Of a DNA stretch of 33,959 bases, positions 8,623 to 18,311 are shown piece by piece. The position numbers and the translations under genes were made by a program. The notes under the pieces were generated by a model. That model had not been told where the DNA came from. It ran no database searches and saw only the letters and a list, made by a program, of their open reading frames with translations. The stretch's first letter is position 1. The number at the start of each line of letters is the position of its first letter. The DNA is taken from the NCBI GenBank assembly GCA_007692645.1, contig REBR01000099.1, positions 1 to 33,959 of the forward strand. The letters are read 5' to 3'. The DNA is from Halomonadaceae bacterium (GTDB lineage Bacteria; Pseudomonadota; Gammaproteobacteria; Pseudomonadales; Oleiphilaceae).

Positions 8623-10656
8623 GTGAAACAGTTTTTTTATCCCGCTGTGCTGCTGATGAACCAGCTGCGAATGGTCTACAAGTTCAGCCTGATCAGCGTG
8701 TTGTTTCTGCTGCCCATCGTGGGTTTGAGCTATCTGCTGATCAGTGAGCTGAACCGCACCATTGATGATATTGATCAGGCCATTGCCGGAACGGATATTG
8801 TCATGGACGCCAGTCTGCTGGTGCACAATGCCCAGCGCTACCGGGATTATAATGCGCCTAACCGTATCCGGGATTTTTCCGGCCCACTGGAAGGCCAGGT
8901 TACTGATTCAATTGCGGGTGTTGACGAAGCCCTGCAACGGCTACAGGCCCACGTTGAACTTCCTGGCGCCAGCCAGACGCTGCAGCGACAAGTGGAGCGG
9001 GTCAGGCAGGAATGGCAGAAGATGCTGGCAGAAGACGATTACCAGCAGTTGATGGATCGCCAGTTTCTGTATTACGACGAGTTTTATCAACTGACTGTGG
9101 CCCTGCGAAATACCGTCTACCAGACCTCTGGCCTGGCCCGAGACCCTTCCACGGAAGTCCAGGTATTAATCGAGCTGATTAATAACAATCTGGTTGCAGT
9201 ATCCAATGATATGGGCCGTGCCAGGGGGTTTGGTATTTTTGCCCTGAACGAAGGTAACCTTTCCCAGTCTGATGCAGACACTGCCAACGGCATTTATGAC
9301 GCACTGACTAATCAGAGCAACCAGCTTGCTGCTGCCATGGACGTGGCATTGTCTTCCTCTGCAGCGGTGTCACAGCAACTGGGTGATATGGCAAAAACCA
9401 TTGTGGATTCCCCTATAGCGGTGCGGGACGAGTTGGATGCCCATGTGGTGACCCCTTTTCGGCTGGAGTTACCGTATGCAGAGTATGACCGCCTGATCAC
9501 TCCCAGCATCGATAACATCTTTGCTTTCAGTAATCAGGTAATGGCGCTGATTGATGCCAACCTCAGTGAACGTCTGGCTGGAGAGCGTCGGCAACGGTTC
9601 GTCATTCTGGCGGCCCTGGCAGGTGTGTTGCTGGTGGTGGTTTATCTGTATAGCGGCTTTTTCCTGTCGGTGCGTACCGCCGTTTCCCGGTTTGCCAACG
9701 CGGCCCGGCAAGTGGCTGATGGAGATATGACGGTACGGATTACCCTGGATAACAAGGATGAACTGGGGGAGCTGACCACCGCGTTCAATGGTATGACCCA
9801 GCGCATGCACGAGCTGATCCAGTCCGTTTCCGGCAGTGTGGCGGAAGTGAACCAGCAGGCCCGTCGGGTCAGTGACCGGGCTACCGCCAACAGCGAAGCA
9901 GTCGCTCAGCAAATGGCAGAAACCGACCAGATTACCGATGCCATGCAGCAAATGGTAACCACGGTGCAGGAAGTGGCGGAAAGTTCCCAGAAGGCCTCTG
10001 ACGCAGCCAGCCAGGCTGATCAGGAGGCTGTGGATGGTCGTAGCGTGGTGCAGCAGTCCGTTACCACCATAAATCGACTGGCGAGCGAGATCCGGGCAGC
10101 AGGGGAGGTCATCAACCGGGTCAGCAGTGACAGCAGTAACATCACCAAGGTGCTGGTGGAAATCAAGGCCATTGCCGAGCAGACCAACTTACTGGCACTG
10201 AATGCGGCCATAGAGGCAGCCCGGGCCGGTGAGCAGGGGCGGGGCTTTGCGGTGGTGGCGGATGAGGTGCGGTCATTGTCAGCCCGTACCCACAAGTCCA
10301 CAGAAGAAATTGAGGGAATGGTGGTGCGCCTGCAGAATGGCGTGAAAGAGGCCGTGACCGCTATGGACAACAGCCATACCGTCACTGAGCAGACGGTGGA
10401 GCAGTCCGGCAAGGTGACGGATGCCCTGGAAAGCATTGTCAGCGGTATCAGCCTGATTGTGGACATGAGCCAGCAGATTGCCCAGGCAGCGGAAGAGCAG
10501 TCTGCGGTGGCGAAAAACATCAATTCCAATGTGTCAGAAATAGGTGATCTGGGCCGCAAGACAGAAGGTAATGCCGGTGAAGTCCTGGCAGCCAGCCAGG
10601 AACTGTCGGAAGTGGCCAGCTCATTGCAAAAACAGATCGAGACTTTTCAGGTATAG
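8623..10656 (+). CDS. Methyl-accepting chemotaxis protein
   Basis: A transmembrane chemoreceptor of 677 residues that should signal to CheW/CheA. TM1 is near residues 20-43, followed by a predicted extracytoplasmic region of about 280 residues. TM2 is near 325-347, followed by HAMP (about 348-398) and the cytoplasmic signalling domain, whose hairpin tip [18 protein letters not shown] lies near residue 520. The C-terminus ends [10 protein letters not shown], with no CheR-binding pentapeptide. The start is GTG at 8623, set by a strong GGAGG six to seven bases upstream. The ligand-binding region looks all-helical and large; I cannot assign it to a named sensor family or ligand. The order ampD-ampE-chemoreceptor matches what I recall from P. 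aeruginosa. Confidence 0.93.
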   Translation: MKQFFYPAVLLMNQLRMVYKFSLISVLFLLPIVGLSYLLISELNRTIDDIDQAIAGTDIVMDASLLVHNAQRYRDYNAPNRIRDFSGPLEGQVTDSIAGVDEALQRLQAHVELPGASQTLQRQVERVRQEWQKMLAEDDYQQLMDRQFLYYDEFYQLTVALRNTVYQTSGLARDPSTEVQVLIELINNNLVAVSNDMGRARGFGIFALNEGNLSQSDADTANGIYDALTNQSNQLAAAMDVALSSSAAVSQQLGDMAKTIVDSPIAVRDELDAHVVTPFRLELPYAEYDRLITPSIDNIFAFSNQVMALIDANLSERLAGERRQRFVILAALAGVLLVVVYLYSGFFLSVRTAVSRFANAARQVADGDMTVRITLDNKDELGELTTAFNGMTQRMHELIQSVSGSVAEVNQQARRVSDRATANSEAVAQQMAETDQITDAMQQMVTTVQEVAESSQKASDAASQADQEAVDGRSVVQQSVTTINRLASEIRAAGEVINRVSSDSSNITKVLVEIKAIAEQTNLLALNAAIEAARAGEQGRGFAVVADEVRSLSARTHKSTEEIEGMVVRLQNGVKEAVTAMDNSHTVTEQTVEQSGKVTDALESIVSGISLIVDMSQQIAQAAEEQSAVAKNINSNVSEIGDLGRKTEGNAGEVLAASQELSEVASSLQKQIETFQV

Positions 10657-10668
10657 GGGCACGGGGGT

Positions 10669-10686
10669 GCCCGGCAGCTGCCGGGC
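10669..10686. terminator. Hairpin between convergent genes, no T-tract
   Basis: GCCCGGCAGCTGCCGGGC is a perfect 18-bp palindrome in the 34-nt gap between the convergent chemoreceptor and adenosyltransferase genes. It lacks a following T-run on either strand, so it is not a classical intrinsic terminator. It could stabilise 3' ends or assist Rho-dependent termination. Confidence 0.4.
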
Positions 10687-10690
10687 CTGA

Positions 10691-11239
10691 TTACTGCCCC
10701 GGTTGCCAGAGAATTTCCTGGGCCCCGTCACGGCGGGCCAGTACCCGGCAGGTGACAAACAACAGATCTGACAGCCGGTTCAGGTAGTTGCGGGAATGGC
10801 TGTTAATGGAATCCTCATGACCCAGTGCCACCACAATTCGCTCCCCGCGGCGGCACACCGCCCGTGCCAGGTGACACTGGGCGGCAGGCTTTGAACCACC
10901 GGGCAGGATAAAGTTTTTCAGGGGTGGCAGTGGCCCGTTCCATTCATCCAGGGTACTTTCCAGCCACTGTACCTGCTGCTCACCAATTACCTTGCTGCCA
11001 GGAATGGCAAACTCCCCCCCCAGGTCAAACAGATGATGCTGAATGCGCGCCAATGACGGACGCAACGGGTCGTTTTCTGACAGATACTCCATCAGCATGC
11101 CCAGATGGGCATTCAGCTCATCCACGGTGCCCATGGCTTCAACCCGCAGGGAATTCTTGGCGATGCGGTTACCATCGGCCAGGCCGGTAGTGCCGTCATC
11201 ACCGGTTTTGGTGTAAATCTTGGATAAGCGGTTACCCAT
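10691..11239 (-). CDS. Cob(I)alamin adenosyltransferase, PduO type
   Basis: ATP:cob(I)alamin adenosyltransferase that makes adenosylcobalamin. The 182-residue protein carries the family N-terminus KIYTKTGDDGTTGL (ATP-binding), then VEAMGTVDELNAHLG, the QHHLFDLGGE block, the LPGGS motif, the RAVCRRGER helix and the C-terminal YLNRLSDLLFVTCR signature. The ATG at 11239 has AGGAG at 6-nt spacing; in-frame codons upstream lack both a ribosome-binding site and family similarity. It is the last gene of a minus-strand run, 44 nt after panE. No other cobalamin genes are in the window, so it may serve corrinoid salvage. Confidence 0.93.
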   Translation of the reverse strand: MGNRLSKIYTKTGDDGTTGLADGNRIAKNSLRVEAMGTVDELNAHLGMLMEYLSENDPLRPSLARIQHHLFDLGGEFAIPGSKVIGEQQVQWLESTLDEWNGPLPPLKNFILPGGSKPAAQCHLARAVCRRGERIVVALGHEDSINSHSRNYLNRLSDLLFVTCRVLARRDGAQEILWQPGQ

Positions 11240-11283
11240 GGTGGGGCTCCTGAGCGGGTGGATTAAAGGTGCGCTTGGATAGA

Positions 11284-12177
11284 CTACGAGTGCAACTGCT
11301 TTACGCCTTCGAACAGAGCCTGGTTCACTGGAGCCGCCAGGCCATGGGCTCGGGCACACTGGGCAATATAGCCATTGATGTAATCGATTTCCGTGCTGCG
11401 CCCGGCCCGGTGGTCCTGGAGCATGGAAGAAATATTGCCAGCGGTGCGGGCACAGACAGTGAGAATTTGTTGGTGTAAAGCCTCAGCCTGCAGGGAGACA
11501 CCTTCGGCCTGGGCCACTGCCGCGATTTCCCGGCAAAGAGGAGTGATGCGCTGCTGGAAGTCTGGCTGCTCTGGTAACACCCCGTTGGGGCAGTCAAGCA
11601 GGGCGGTAAAAGCATTGATGCCCGCATTCACCGCCAGTTTGCCCCAGAGATCCTGTTCTATGGGGTGGCTGGTGCGGCTGTAAAACCCGGCCTGGCGTAA
11701 CTTCTGTGCCACCCAGGGGGCCAATGAGGCGGCACTGGGGGTCAGTGGCCCCAGGCAGGTCTCCCCATGGCCGGCATGCAATACCCGGTCAGGGGCGGGG
11801 CGGTTTGCCCCCTCGGTGGTGGTCGCCGCCAGCAGGCAGTGCCCGGGAAAGGCCCTGGCCACCGTCTGCTGGCTGCCCATGCCGTTTTGCATCAGCAGCA
11901 CCGGCACCGATTGAGGCAGGGCAGGGAGCAGGAGTGAGAGGGCCTGCAGGGTATCCCCGGCCTTGGTAGTGACCAGCACCAGATCCAGGGGCTCAGGCAG
12001 GGCTTCCCCCGGCCCCTGTTGTGGCAGTACCAGGGTGCTGAGAGTGCCGTCCTGCCACTGCACCTGACTCTGCTGCAGGCCAGATTTGCGCCCTACCAGG
12101 GTCACGTTCCCCAGGGCACGCAAACGGGCTGCAAACAGCAGCCCCAGTGCGCCGGGGCCTACCACCAGTGAATCCAT
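11284..12177 (-). CDS. panE: 2-dehydropantoate 2-reductase (ketopantoate reductase)
   Basis: NADPH-dependent reduction of ketopantoate to pantoate in pantothenate/CoA synthesis. The product is 297 residues. The N-terminal Rossmann motif is VVGPGALGLLFAARL. The C-terminal domain has the catalytic lysine in LWGKLAVNAGINAFTALLDCPNG and the STEIDYINGYI block with the family glutamate. I chose the ATG at 12177 so that the protein begins at the nucleotide-binding strand; the upstream in-frame extension (to 12219) runs through a perfect hairpin and is not protein-like. The Shine-Dalgarno GGGGAG partly overlaps the foot of that hairpin. ApbA/PanE-like paralogues of other specificity exist, so the substrate is probable rather than certain. 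Confidence 0.87.
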   Translation of the reverse strand: MDSLVVGPGALGLLFAARLRALGNVTLVGRKSGLQQSQVQWQDGTLSTLVLPQQGPGEALPEPLDLVLVTTKAGDTLQALSLLLPALPQSVPVLLMQNGMGSQQTVARAFPGHCLLAATTTEGANRPAPDRVLHAGHGETCLGPLTPSAASLAPWVAQKLRQAGFYSRTSHPIEQDLWGKLAVNAGINAFTALLDCPNGVLPEQPDFQQRITPLCREIAAVAQAEGVSLQAEALHQQILTVCARTAGNISSMLQDHRAGRSTEIDYINGYIAQCARAHGLAAPVNQALFEGVKQLHS

Positions 12178-12190
12178 CGGCTGCTTCTCC

Positions 12191-12225
12191 CCGGGTATGG
12201 CCTGCGTTGGGCAGGCCATACCCGG
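12191..12225. promoter_or_regulatory. Perfect 15-bp hairpin between valS and panE
   Basis: The arms at 12191-12205 and 12211-12225 are perfectly complementary, with a 5-nt loop. The hairpin begins 9 nt after the valS stop and ends inside the panE Shine-Dalgarno. There is no T-tract on the minus strand, so it is more likely an mRNA-stability or translation-modulating element, or a leaky attenuator, than a full intrinsic terminator. Confidence 0.6.
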
Positions 12226-12233
12226 TGTCCGTC

Positions 12234-15089
12234 TTAGAGTGCCTGAATCCGTGCCACCTGTTCCTGCAGACGGGTCTGGCGGGAATTCACCTCGGCCAGT
12301 TTCTCCCGTTCTTTTTCCACCACGTCAGCAGGGGCCCGTTGCAGGAACTTGTCGTTACCCAGCTTACCGGACAGGCGCTGGCCTTCCTTGGCGAGCTTAT
12401 CCAGCTCCCGGGTCAGGCGGGCCACTTCTTCGTCTTTGTCGATCAGGTTGGCCATGGGCACCAGCACTTCCATATCCCCCACCAGCTGGGTGGAGGACAG
12501 GGGGGCTTCTTCGCCGGCATCGAGCCATTGGGCCGCTTCCAGTTTCGCCAGGGACTGCAGAAAGCTCTGGTAGTTATCCAGGCGTTCCCGGTCGCTGGGT
12601 GTGGTGCTGCGGAAAATCACCGGCAGGCGGGTGCTGGGGGGAATGTTCATTTCCCCGCGGATATTGCGCACCGCCTCGATCACCCCCTTGATCCACTCGA
12701 TATCGGCTTCCGCTTCGCTGTCCATCAGGCTGTCGTCGGCTTCCGGGTAGGCGGCCAGCATAATGGTCTCGCCCCCCTGGCCAGCCAGGGGAGCCACCCG
12801 CTGCCAGATCTCTTCGCTGATAAAGGGCATCAGCGGGTGAATCAGGCGCAGAGTGGCCTCCAGTACCTGCACCAGGGTGCGGCGGGTGCCCCGCAGGCGC
12901 TCAGGGCTGGCGTTGTCGTCCCACAGCACCGGCTTGGACAGCTCCAGGTACCAGTCGCAGTATTCGTTCCAGATGAACTCATACAGGCTGGCGGCCACCA
13001 GGTCGAAGCGGTACTGGGCAAAGTGCTGGTTCACGGCCTGCTCGCAGCGCTGCAGGCGGCTGATAATCCAGCGGTCAGCGATGCTCAGGTCCACGGTCTC
13101 ACCCTGCTGGCCGCAGTCCTGGTCTTCGGTGTTCATGAGCACGTAGCGGGCCGCATTCCACAGCTTGTTGCAGAAGTTGCGGTAGCCCTCCAGGCGGTTC
13201 ATGTCCCAGTTAATGTCCCGGCCGGTGGAGGCCAGAGCGGTCAGGGTGAAGCGCAGGGCATCGGTGCCGTGGGGCTGGATGCCCTCGGGGAATTCCTTGC
13301 GGGTGCGCTTGGCGATCTTCTCCGCTTTCTTTGGCTGCATCATGGTGCCGGTACGCTTCTGTACCAGATCTTCCAGGCTGATGCCGTCGATCATGTCCAG
13401 GGGGTCCAGTACGTTGCCCTTGGACTTGGACATCTTGTCCCCGTGCTCGTCACGGATCAGGCCGGTGACATAGACATCCTTGAAGGGCACCTGGGGGGTG
13501 CCGTCTTCGTCTTTGGCAAAGCGCAGGGTCATCATGATCATCCGGGCGACCCAGAAGAAGATGATGTCAAAACCGGTGACCAGCACATCCGTGGGGTGGA
13601 AGGTGCGCAGCCGCTCGTTATCCTCAGGCCAGCCCAGGGTGCCGAAGGTCCACAGGGCGGAGCTGAACCAGGTATCGAGGACGTCGGCATCCTGCTGCAG
13701 GGGCAGGTCAGCGGCCAGCTGGTATTTCTGCCGCACCTCGGCCTCGTCACGGCCTACATAGACGGTGCCGTTGTCGTCGTACCAGGCGGGAATGCGGTGG
13801 CCCCACCACAGCTGGCGGGAGATACACCAGTCCTGCAGGTCCCGCATCCAGGCGAAGTACATGTTCTCGTACTGTTTCGGCACAAAGCGGATATCACCCT
13901 TTTCAACCGCTTCAATGGCGGGCTTGGCCAGAGCTTCCGTGGCCACAAACCACTGGTCTGTCAGCATGGGTTCGATAATCAGGCCGGAGCGGTCACCACG
14001 GGGTACCTTCAGGGTGTGGTCTTCCACCGCTTCCAGCAGCCCGGCCTTGTCCAGATCCTCCACAATGGCACTGCGGGCCGCTTCCCGGGTCATACCGGCA
14101 TAGGCACCTGGCAAGGCGGTAGACAGGGTGGTATTGGCGCTGCCGTCGCTGTTGTACACCTCGGCGGCGGGGAGAATGGCGGCGTCGAAAGTGAGGATGT
14201 TGTACAGGGGCAATTTGTGGCGCTGGCCCACGGCATAGTCGTTAAAGTCATGGGCGGGGGTGATTTTGACGCAGCCGCTGCCCATTTCCATGTCCGCATG
14301 ATCGTCACCAACCACCACAATTTCCCGATCCACCAACGGCAGGCGCACTTTTTTGCCGATCAGGTGCTGGTAGCGGGGGTCTTTCGGGTTTACCGCCACG
14401 GCGGAGTCACCCAGCATGGTTTCCGGGCGGGTGGTGGCTACCACCAGGTAGTCTTTGCCATCAGCGGTGGTGGCGCCGTCCATCAGGGGGTAGCGGAAGT
14501 GCCAGAAATGGCCTTTTTCTTCCACATTTTCCACTTCCAGATCGGAAATGGCGGTGTGCAGCTGGGGGTCCCAGTTCACCAGGCGCTTGCCACGGTAGAT
14601 CAGATCATCGTCATATAAACGAACAAAGACTTCTTGCACGGCTTTATAGAAGCCGTCATCCATGGTGAAGCGTTCGTGTTCCCAGTCCACAGAGGTGCCC
14701 AGACGGCGCATCTGGCCGGTAATGGTACCGCCGGACTCCGCCTTCCATTCCCAGACCTTATCCAGAAACTTCTCCCGACCCAGGTCGTGGCGGGTACTGC
14801 CGTCTTCTGCTGCCAGCTTGCGCTCCACCACCATCTGGGTGGCAATGCCCGCGTGATCTGAGCCCACCTGCCACAGGGTGTTGCGGCCCCGCATGCGCTG
14901 GTAGCGGGTCAGTGAGTCCATGATGGTGTGCTGGAAGGCATGGCCCATGTGCAAGCTGCCGGTGACATTGGGCGGTGGGATCATGATGCAGTAGGGGTCA
15001 CCTTCGCCACTGGGGGTAAAGTAGCCTTTGGCTTCCCAGGTCTGATACCACTGGCGCTCAATGCTGTCGGGCTGGTAAGTCTTGTCCAT
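12234..15089 (-). CDS. valS: Valyl-tRNA synthetase
   Basis: Class I aminoacyl-tRNA synthetase charging tRNA-Val, 951 residues, the usual length. Motifs seen: [15 protein letters not shown] with the HIGH-type HMGH near residue 47, the CP1 editing insertion with [10 protein letters not shown], the [16 protein letters not shown] block, the KMSKS loop ([16 protein letters not shown]) near residue 551, and a C-terminal coiled coil ([18 protein letters not shown] to the end). It follows holC with a 57-nt gap, giving the classic pepA-holC-valS order. The ATG at 15089 has no strong ribosome-binding site but gives the family N-terminus. A long open frame on the opposite strand is a GC-driven shadow. 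Confidence 0.98.
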   Translation of the reverse strand: MDKTYQPDSIERQWYQTWEAKGYFTPSGEGDPYCIMIPPPNVTGSLHMGHAFQHTIMDSLTRYQRMRGRNTLWQVGSDHAGIATQMVVERKLAAEDGSTRHDLGREKFLDKVWEWKAESGGTITGQMRRLGTSVDWEHERFTMDDGFYKAVQEVFVRLYDDDLIYRGKRLVNWDPQLHTAISDLEVENVEEKGHFWHFRYPLMDGATTADGKDYLVVATTRPETMLGDSAVAVNPKDPRYQHLIGKKVRLPLVDREIVVVGDDHADMEMGSGCVKITPAHDFNDYAVGQRHKLPLYNILTFDAAILPAAEVYNSDGSANTTLSTALPGAYAGMTREAARSAIVEDLDKAGLLEAVEDHTLKVPRGDRSGLIIEPMLTDQWFVATEALAKPAIEAVEKGDIRFVPKQYENMYFAWMRDLQDWCISRQLWWGHRIPAWYDDNGTVYVGRDEAEVRQKYQLAADLPLQQDADVLDTWFSSALWTFGTLGWPEDNERLRTFHPTDVLVTGFDIIFFWVARMIMMTLRFAKDEDGTPQVPFKDVYVTGLIRDEHGDKMSKSKGNVLDPLDMIDGISLEDLVQKRTGTMMQPKKAEKIAKRTRKEFPEGIQPHGTDALRFTLTALASTGRDINWDMNRLEGYRNFCNKLWNAARYVLMNTEDQDCGQQGETVDLSIADRWIISRLQRCEQAVNQHFAQYRFDLVAASLYEFIWNEYCDWYLELSKPVLWDDNASPERLRGTRRTLVQVLEATLRLIHPLMPFISEEIWQRVAPLAGQGGETIMLAAYPEADDSLMDSEAEADIEWIKGVIEAVRNIRGEMNIPPSTRLPVIFRSTTPSDRERLDNYQSFLQSLAKLEAAQWLDAGEEAPLSSTQLVGDMEVLVPMANLIDKDEEVARLTRELDKLAKEGQRLSGKLGNDKFLQRAPADVVEKEREKLAEVNSRQTRLQEQVARIQAL

Positions 15090-15146
15090 GATGGCTGTGG
15101 GCTCGCTGATTGGCAGTATGAATGTCGTCGATGTCAGGGGTGGGGA

Positions 15147-15602
15147 TTATACATGGGGTGAGCGCAGATCCAGAACCCGGGGTGTCACACCCTGTTGTTT
15201 GAGTTGCCGGAACTGCTCCCGGGCCTGCTGTAATACTTCAGGGTCGCTGCTGGCGATCAGCGCCAGACGGGGGAACCGGGTGCTATCGGCGGGTAACCGG
15301 GACGACAGCACAATCAGGGTCTGCCAGTCTCCGGTGTTGGGCTCATGGCAGAAAATGCCGACCCCGGTGGCGCACTGGTCACCGGACTGCATCAGGCGCT
15401 CATGGGGCAGAAAGGCTTCCGGGCGAAACCCCCAGAGCATGTCATCCAGAGCGCTGGCCTGGTCGTCATCCTCGCAGTACAGGCCCACCGTATCCCCTTG
15501 CTGACGGGCTTTCTCTGCCAGCCTTGCCGCATGGTGCAGCCGGGCGGACTCAGTGTCCTCCGCCAGCAGGTAAAACCAGTGCTGTAGCTCCCGCTCGCTC
15601 AT
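15147..15602 (-). CDS. holC: DNA polymerase III subunit chi
   Basis: The chi subunit of the replicative clamp-loader complex, which links the tau/gamma-psi assembly to single-stranded DNA-binding protein. The product is 151 residues. It shows the N-terminal FYLLAEDTESARLHHAARLAEKARQQG, the LDDMLWGFRPEAFLPHERL block and HEPNTGDWQTLIVLSS typical of the family. It starts 3 nt after the pepA stop and precedes valS, the same order as in E. coli and Pseudomonas, which supports the call. The psi partner is not in the window. Confidence 0.93.
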   Translation of the reverse strand: MSERELQHWFYLLAEDTESARLHHAARLAEKARQQGDTVGLYCEDDDQASALDDMLWGFRPEAFLPHERLMQSGDQCATGVGIFCHEPNTGDWQTLIVLSSRLPADSTRFPRLALIASSDPEVLQQAREQFRQLKQQGVTPRVLDLRSPHV

Positions 15603-15605
15603 GGC

Positions 15606-17084
15606 TTAACCGGCCTGGGTTAGCAGGTATTCCATCAGCAGAGGCACCGGACGGCCGGTGGCGCCTTTTTCCTTGCCACTGAGCCAGGCGGTGCCGGCCA
15701 CATCCAGATGGGCCCAGGGGTAGGCGGTGGCAAAGCGGGACAGGAAACAGCCGGCGGTAATGCTCCCGGCACCTTTGCCGCCGATGTTCTGCATATCCGC
15801 GAAGTTGCTGTCCAGCTGGCGCTGGTATTCATCCCACAGGGGCAGTTCCCAGACCCGGTCGCCGCTTTGCTGACCGCAGCGCAGCAGCTTCTGCACCAGG
15901 CTGTCGTTGTTACCCATCACTGCACTGGCCTTGTCACCCAGGGCGACAATACAGGCGCCGGTGAGGGTGGCGATGTCCACCACACTGGCGGGCTTGAAGC
16001 GCTCCACATAGGTGAGGGCGTCACTCAGTACCATACGGCCTTCAGCGTCGGTGTTAAGCACTTCAATGGTCTGGCCGGACATGGAGGTGACAATGTCCCC
16101 GGGGCGGGTGGCCCTGTCGCTGGGCATGTTTTCAGCGGCGGCAATTACACCGATGATATTGGCCTGGGGCTTGAGGCTGGCCACCGCATGCATGGTGCCC
16201 AGAACACTGGCGGCACCGCACATATCGTATTTCATTTCATCCATACCGGCGCCGGCCTTGAGGCTGATGCCGCCGGTGTCGAAGGTAATGCCTTTACCCA
16301 CCAGCACATGGGGTGCTTCATCTTCATCGCCACCCCGGTATTCCATAATGATCAACCGGGCTGGCTGGATGCTGCCCAGGGACACAGACAGCAGGGCGTT
16401 CATGCCCAGCTTGGCCATCTGATCTTCATCCAGAATCTGGGTCTTGATCACCTTGTGGGTCTTGGCCAGGGCCTTGGCCTGTTCCGCCAGGAACACCGGG
16501 TGGCAGATGTTGGGTGGGGTATTGCCCATGTCCCTGGCCAGATTCATGCCCTCGCCAATGGCCTGACCTTCAGTCAGGGCCTGTGCCAGCAGGGGAGAGT
16601 CGCCGCTGGCCAAAACCTGCAGACAGGTGAGTTTGGGGAGCGGGAGCTGTTCGCTTTTGTACTGTTGGAACTGGTACAGGGTTTCTTCACAGACCCGGGC
16701 AATGATCAGCATACGCCAGGCTTCATCCCGCTCCAGCACCGGGATATCGGCAAGGGCTGCCAGGGCTGTGTGGGCGCCGGTTTCCTTGAGCCGGCCAATG
16801 GCGCTGGCCACCAGGCGGCAGTAACTCTGGGTGTTGAGTTCACCGGCTTTTCCGGCGCCTACCAGCAGCAGCCGCTGCCAGGGGCCCTGGGCCAGTGGCA
16901 GCAGTTGGGTAGTGCCCTGTTTGCCACTGAAATCGCCGCCCTTGTGCAACTGGCTGATCAGCCCCCCGGTCAGTTCGTCAGCTTGCTGGGTGGATGTGGG
17001 CCATTCGCCGGATTCAGGCACTGCCACAATCAGGCAGTCAGCACGGGTGTCAGTAAGGGGTCGGCATTCCAGTTGGTATTCCAT
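15606..17084 (-). CDS. pepA: Cytosol aminopeptidase (leucyl aminopeptidase) PepA
   Basis: Zinc/manganese M17 aminopeptidase that removes N-terminal residues from peptides; in E. coli the same protein also binds DNA (XerCD recombination, carAB control). The product is 492 residues. Metal- and catalysis-related blocks are seen: VGKGITFDTGGISLK (with catalytic Lys and ligand Asp), MKYDMCGAASVLG and the signature NTDAEGRMVLSDAL near residue 340. The ATG at 17084 has GGAG at 5-nt spacing. It is the first gene of the pepA-holC-valS run and is divergent from lptF with a 132-nt gap, an arrangement widely conserved in gammaproteobacteria. Confidence 0.97.
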   Translation of the reverse strand: MEYQLECRPLTDTRADCLIVAVPESGEWPTSTQQADELTGGLISQLHKGGDFSGKQGTTQLLPLAQGPWQRLLLVGAGKAGELNTQSYCRLVASAIGRLKETGAHTALAALADIPVLERDEAWRMLIIARVCEETLYQFQQYKSEQLPLPKLTCLQVLASGDSPLLAQALTEGQAIGEGMNLARDMGNTPPNICHPVFLAEQAKALAKTHKVIKTQILDEDQMAKLGMNALLSVSLGSIQPARLIIMEYRGGDEDEAPHVLVGKGITFDTGGISLKAGAGMDEMKYDMCGAASVLGTMHAVASLKPQANIIGVIAAAENMPSDRATRPGDIVTSMSGQTIEVLNTDAEGRMVLSDALTYVERFKPASVVDIATLTGACIVALGDKASAVMGNNDSLVQKLLRCGQQSGDRVWELPLWDEYQRQLDSNFADMQNIGGKGAGSITAGCFLSRFATAYPWAHLDVAGTAWLSGKEKGATGRPVPLLMEYLLTQAG

Positions 17085-17142
17085 GGCGTCTCCAAATGCG
17101 GTGGCGATTGCGCGGCTGTAACGGCGCCGGCGTCGGTTGATC

Positions 17143-17172
17143 CTGTCAATGTGGGTACAGGTTAACTAGAAT
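17143..17172 (+). promoter_or_regulatory. Candidate lptF promoter
   Basis: CTGTCA (17143-17148; 4/6) and TAGAAT (17167-17172; 5/6) with an 18-nt spacer, inside the pepA/lptF divergent region. It would place the transcription start about 37 nt before the lptF GTG. Confidence 0.4.
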
Positions 17173-17216
17173 GTTGCGCTACTGCCATCTCCGTACTGCA
17201 TCTTAGGGGCAACCAC

Positions 17217-18311
17217 GTGTGGATCATCTTTCGCTATCTTACCCGGCAGGTGCTGCAGAGCATGCTGGCGGTGGCATTGGTGCTGTTGCTGGTGTTTATG
17301 AGTGGCCGTTTTCTGCAGTATCTGGCCCAGGCTGCCGCCGGTGATATTTCCGGGGCGGTGCTGTTTGCCATTATGGGTTACCGGTTGCCTGAATTTCTTG
17401 AGCTGATTCTGCCCTTAAGTCTGTTTATCGGCATTCTGCTGGCCTACGGGCGTATGTACCTGGAAAGCGAAATGACGGTGCTGTTTGCCTGCGGCGTCAG
17501 TGACCGGCAACTGGTCAGCCTGACCATGGGTGCCGGCCTGCTGGTCACCGGGGTGGTGGCGCTGATGAGTCTTTACCTGACCCCTATGGGCATTCAGCAA
17601 GTAGACCGGATTTTTACCGAACAATCCCAGATGACGGAATTTGAAATGCTGGCCCCGGGGCGCTTTCAGAGTATCGGCGCCGGGGAGCGGGTGACCTACA
17701 CCCAGGCCTTAAGTGACGATAAGCGGGAACTGCAGAATGTGTTTATGGCGGAAGGTGGCCGTGACGGCAACTCGGTGGTGCTGATGATGGCGGACCGGGG
17801 AACCCAGATTGTGGATGAAGAGGGTGAGCGCTTTCTGGTACTCCATGGTGGAACCCGGTTTGAGGGGCGTCCCGGGGGCCTTAGCTTTGAAGCCACCACC
17901 TTTGATGCTTATGGCCTGCGCATTCAGGCGCCAGGCAGCGCCCGGGAGCGCCAGTCTGAAGAAGCATTGTCAACGGCGGACCTGCGCCGTTCCAGCGACC
18001 CGGAGTTGCGGGCCCTTTATCACTGGCGCATTGCCCTGCCTTTCCTGGTGCCGATTGTCACCCTGCTGGCGGTGCGCCTGAGCCGGGTGAATCCCCGCCA
18101 GGGGCGTTTCTTTCATCTGCTGCCGGCCATACTCATCTATATCAGCTACCTGGCGATGCTGATCGTGGGCCGTGACGCCATTGCCTCCGGGACCCTGCCA
18201 GACTGGCTCGGGCTCTGGTGGGTTCACGGCATGTATCTGCTCCTGGCTCTGACTCTGATGTGGCTGCCCGGATGGCGGTTAAAACGGAGGGCTGCCCTTG
18301 CGTCTGCTTGA
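17217..18311 (+). CDS. lptF: LPS export ABC transporter permease LptF
   Basis: One of the two inner-membrane permeases of the LptB2FG exporter, which extracts lipopolysaccharide and passes it to the LptC-LptA-LptD bridge. The product is 364 residues with the family plan: two TM segments, a loop, a third segment near residue 100-120, a periplasmic beta-jellyroll (about 125-260) and three C-terminal TM segments. Diagnostic pieces are IIFRYLTRQVL at the start, the coupling helix ESEMTVLFACGVS, and SRVNPRQGRFFHLLPAILIYISYL. The GTG start has AGGGG at 7-nt spacing. It overlaps lptG by 14 nt. Confidence 0.95.
   Translation: MWIIFRYLTRQVLQSMLAVALVLLLVFMSGRFLQYLAQAAAGDISGAVLFAIMGYRLPEFLELILPLSLFIGILLAYGRMYLESEMTVLFACGVSDRQLVSLTMGAGLLVTGVVALMSLYLTPMGIQQVDRIFTEQSQMTEFEMLAPGRFQSIGAGERVTYTQALSDDKRELQNVFMAEGGRDGNSVVLMMADRGTQIVDEEGERFLVLHGGTRFEGRPGGLSFEATTFDAYGLRIQAPGSARERQSEEALSTADLRRSSDPELRALYHWRIALPFLVPIVTLLAVRLSRVNPRQGRFFHLLPAILIYISYLAMLIVGRDAIASGTLPDWLGLWWVHGMYLLLALTLMWLPGWRLKRRAALASA

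Noticed and set aside
12147-14618. Open frame of about 820 codons on the plus strand opposite valS
   Set aside because: It lies wholly antisense to a full-length, motif-complete valS, has a low-complexity His/Gln/Gly-rich product and no ribosome-binding site; it is the expected shadow in GC-rich coding DNA.
15708-17165. Open frame of 485 codons opposite pepA
   Set aside because: Antisense shadow of pepA with composition typical of such shadows and no recognisable domain.
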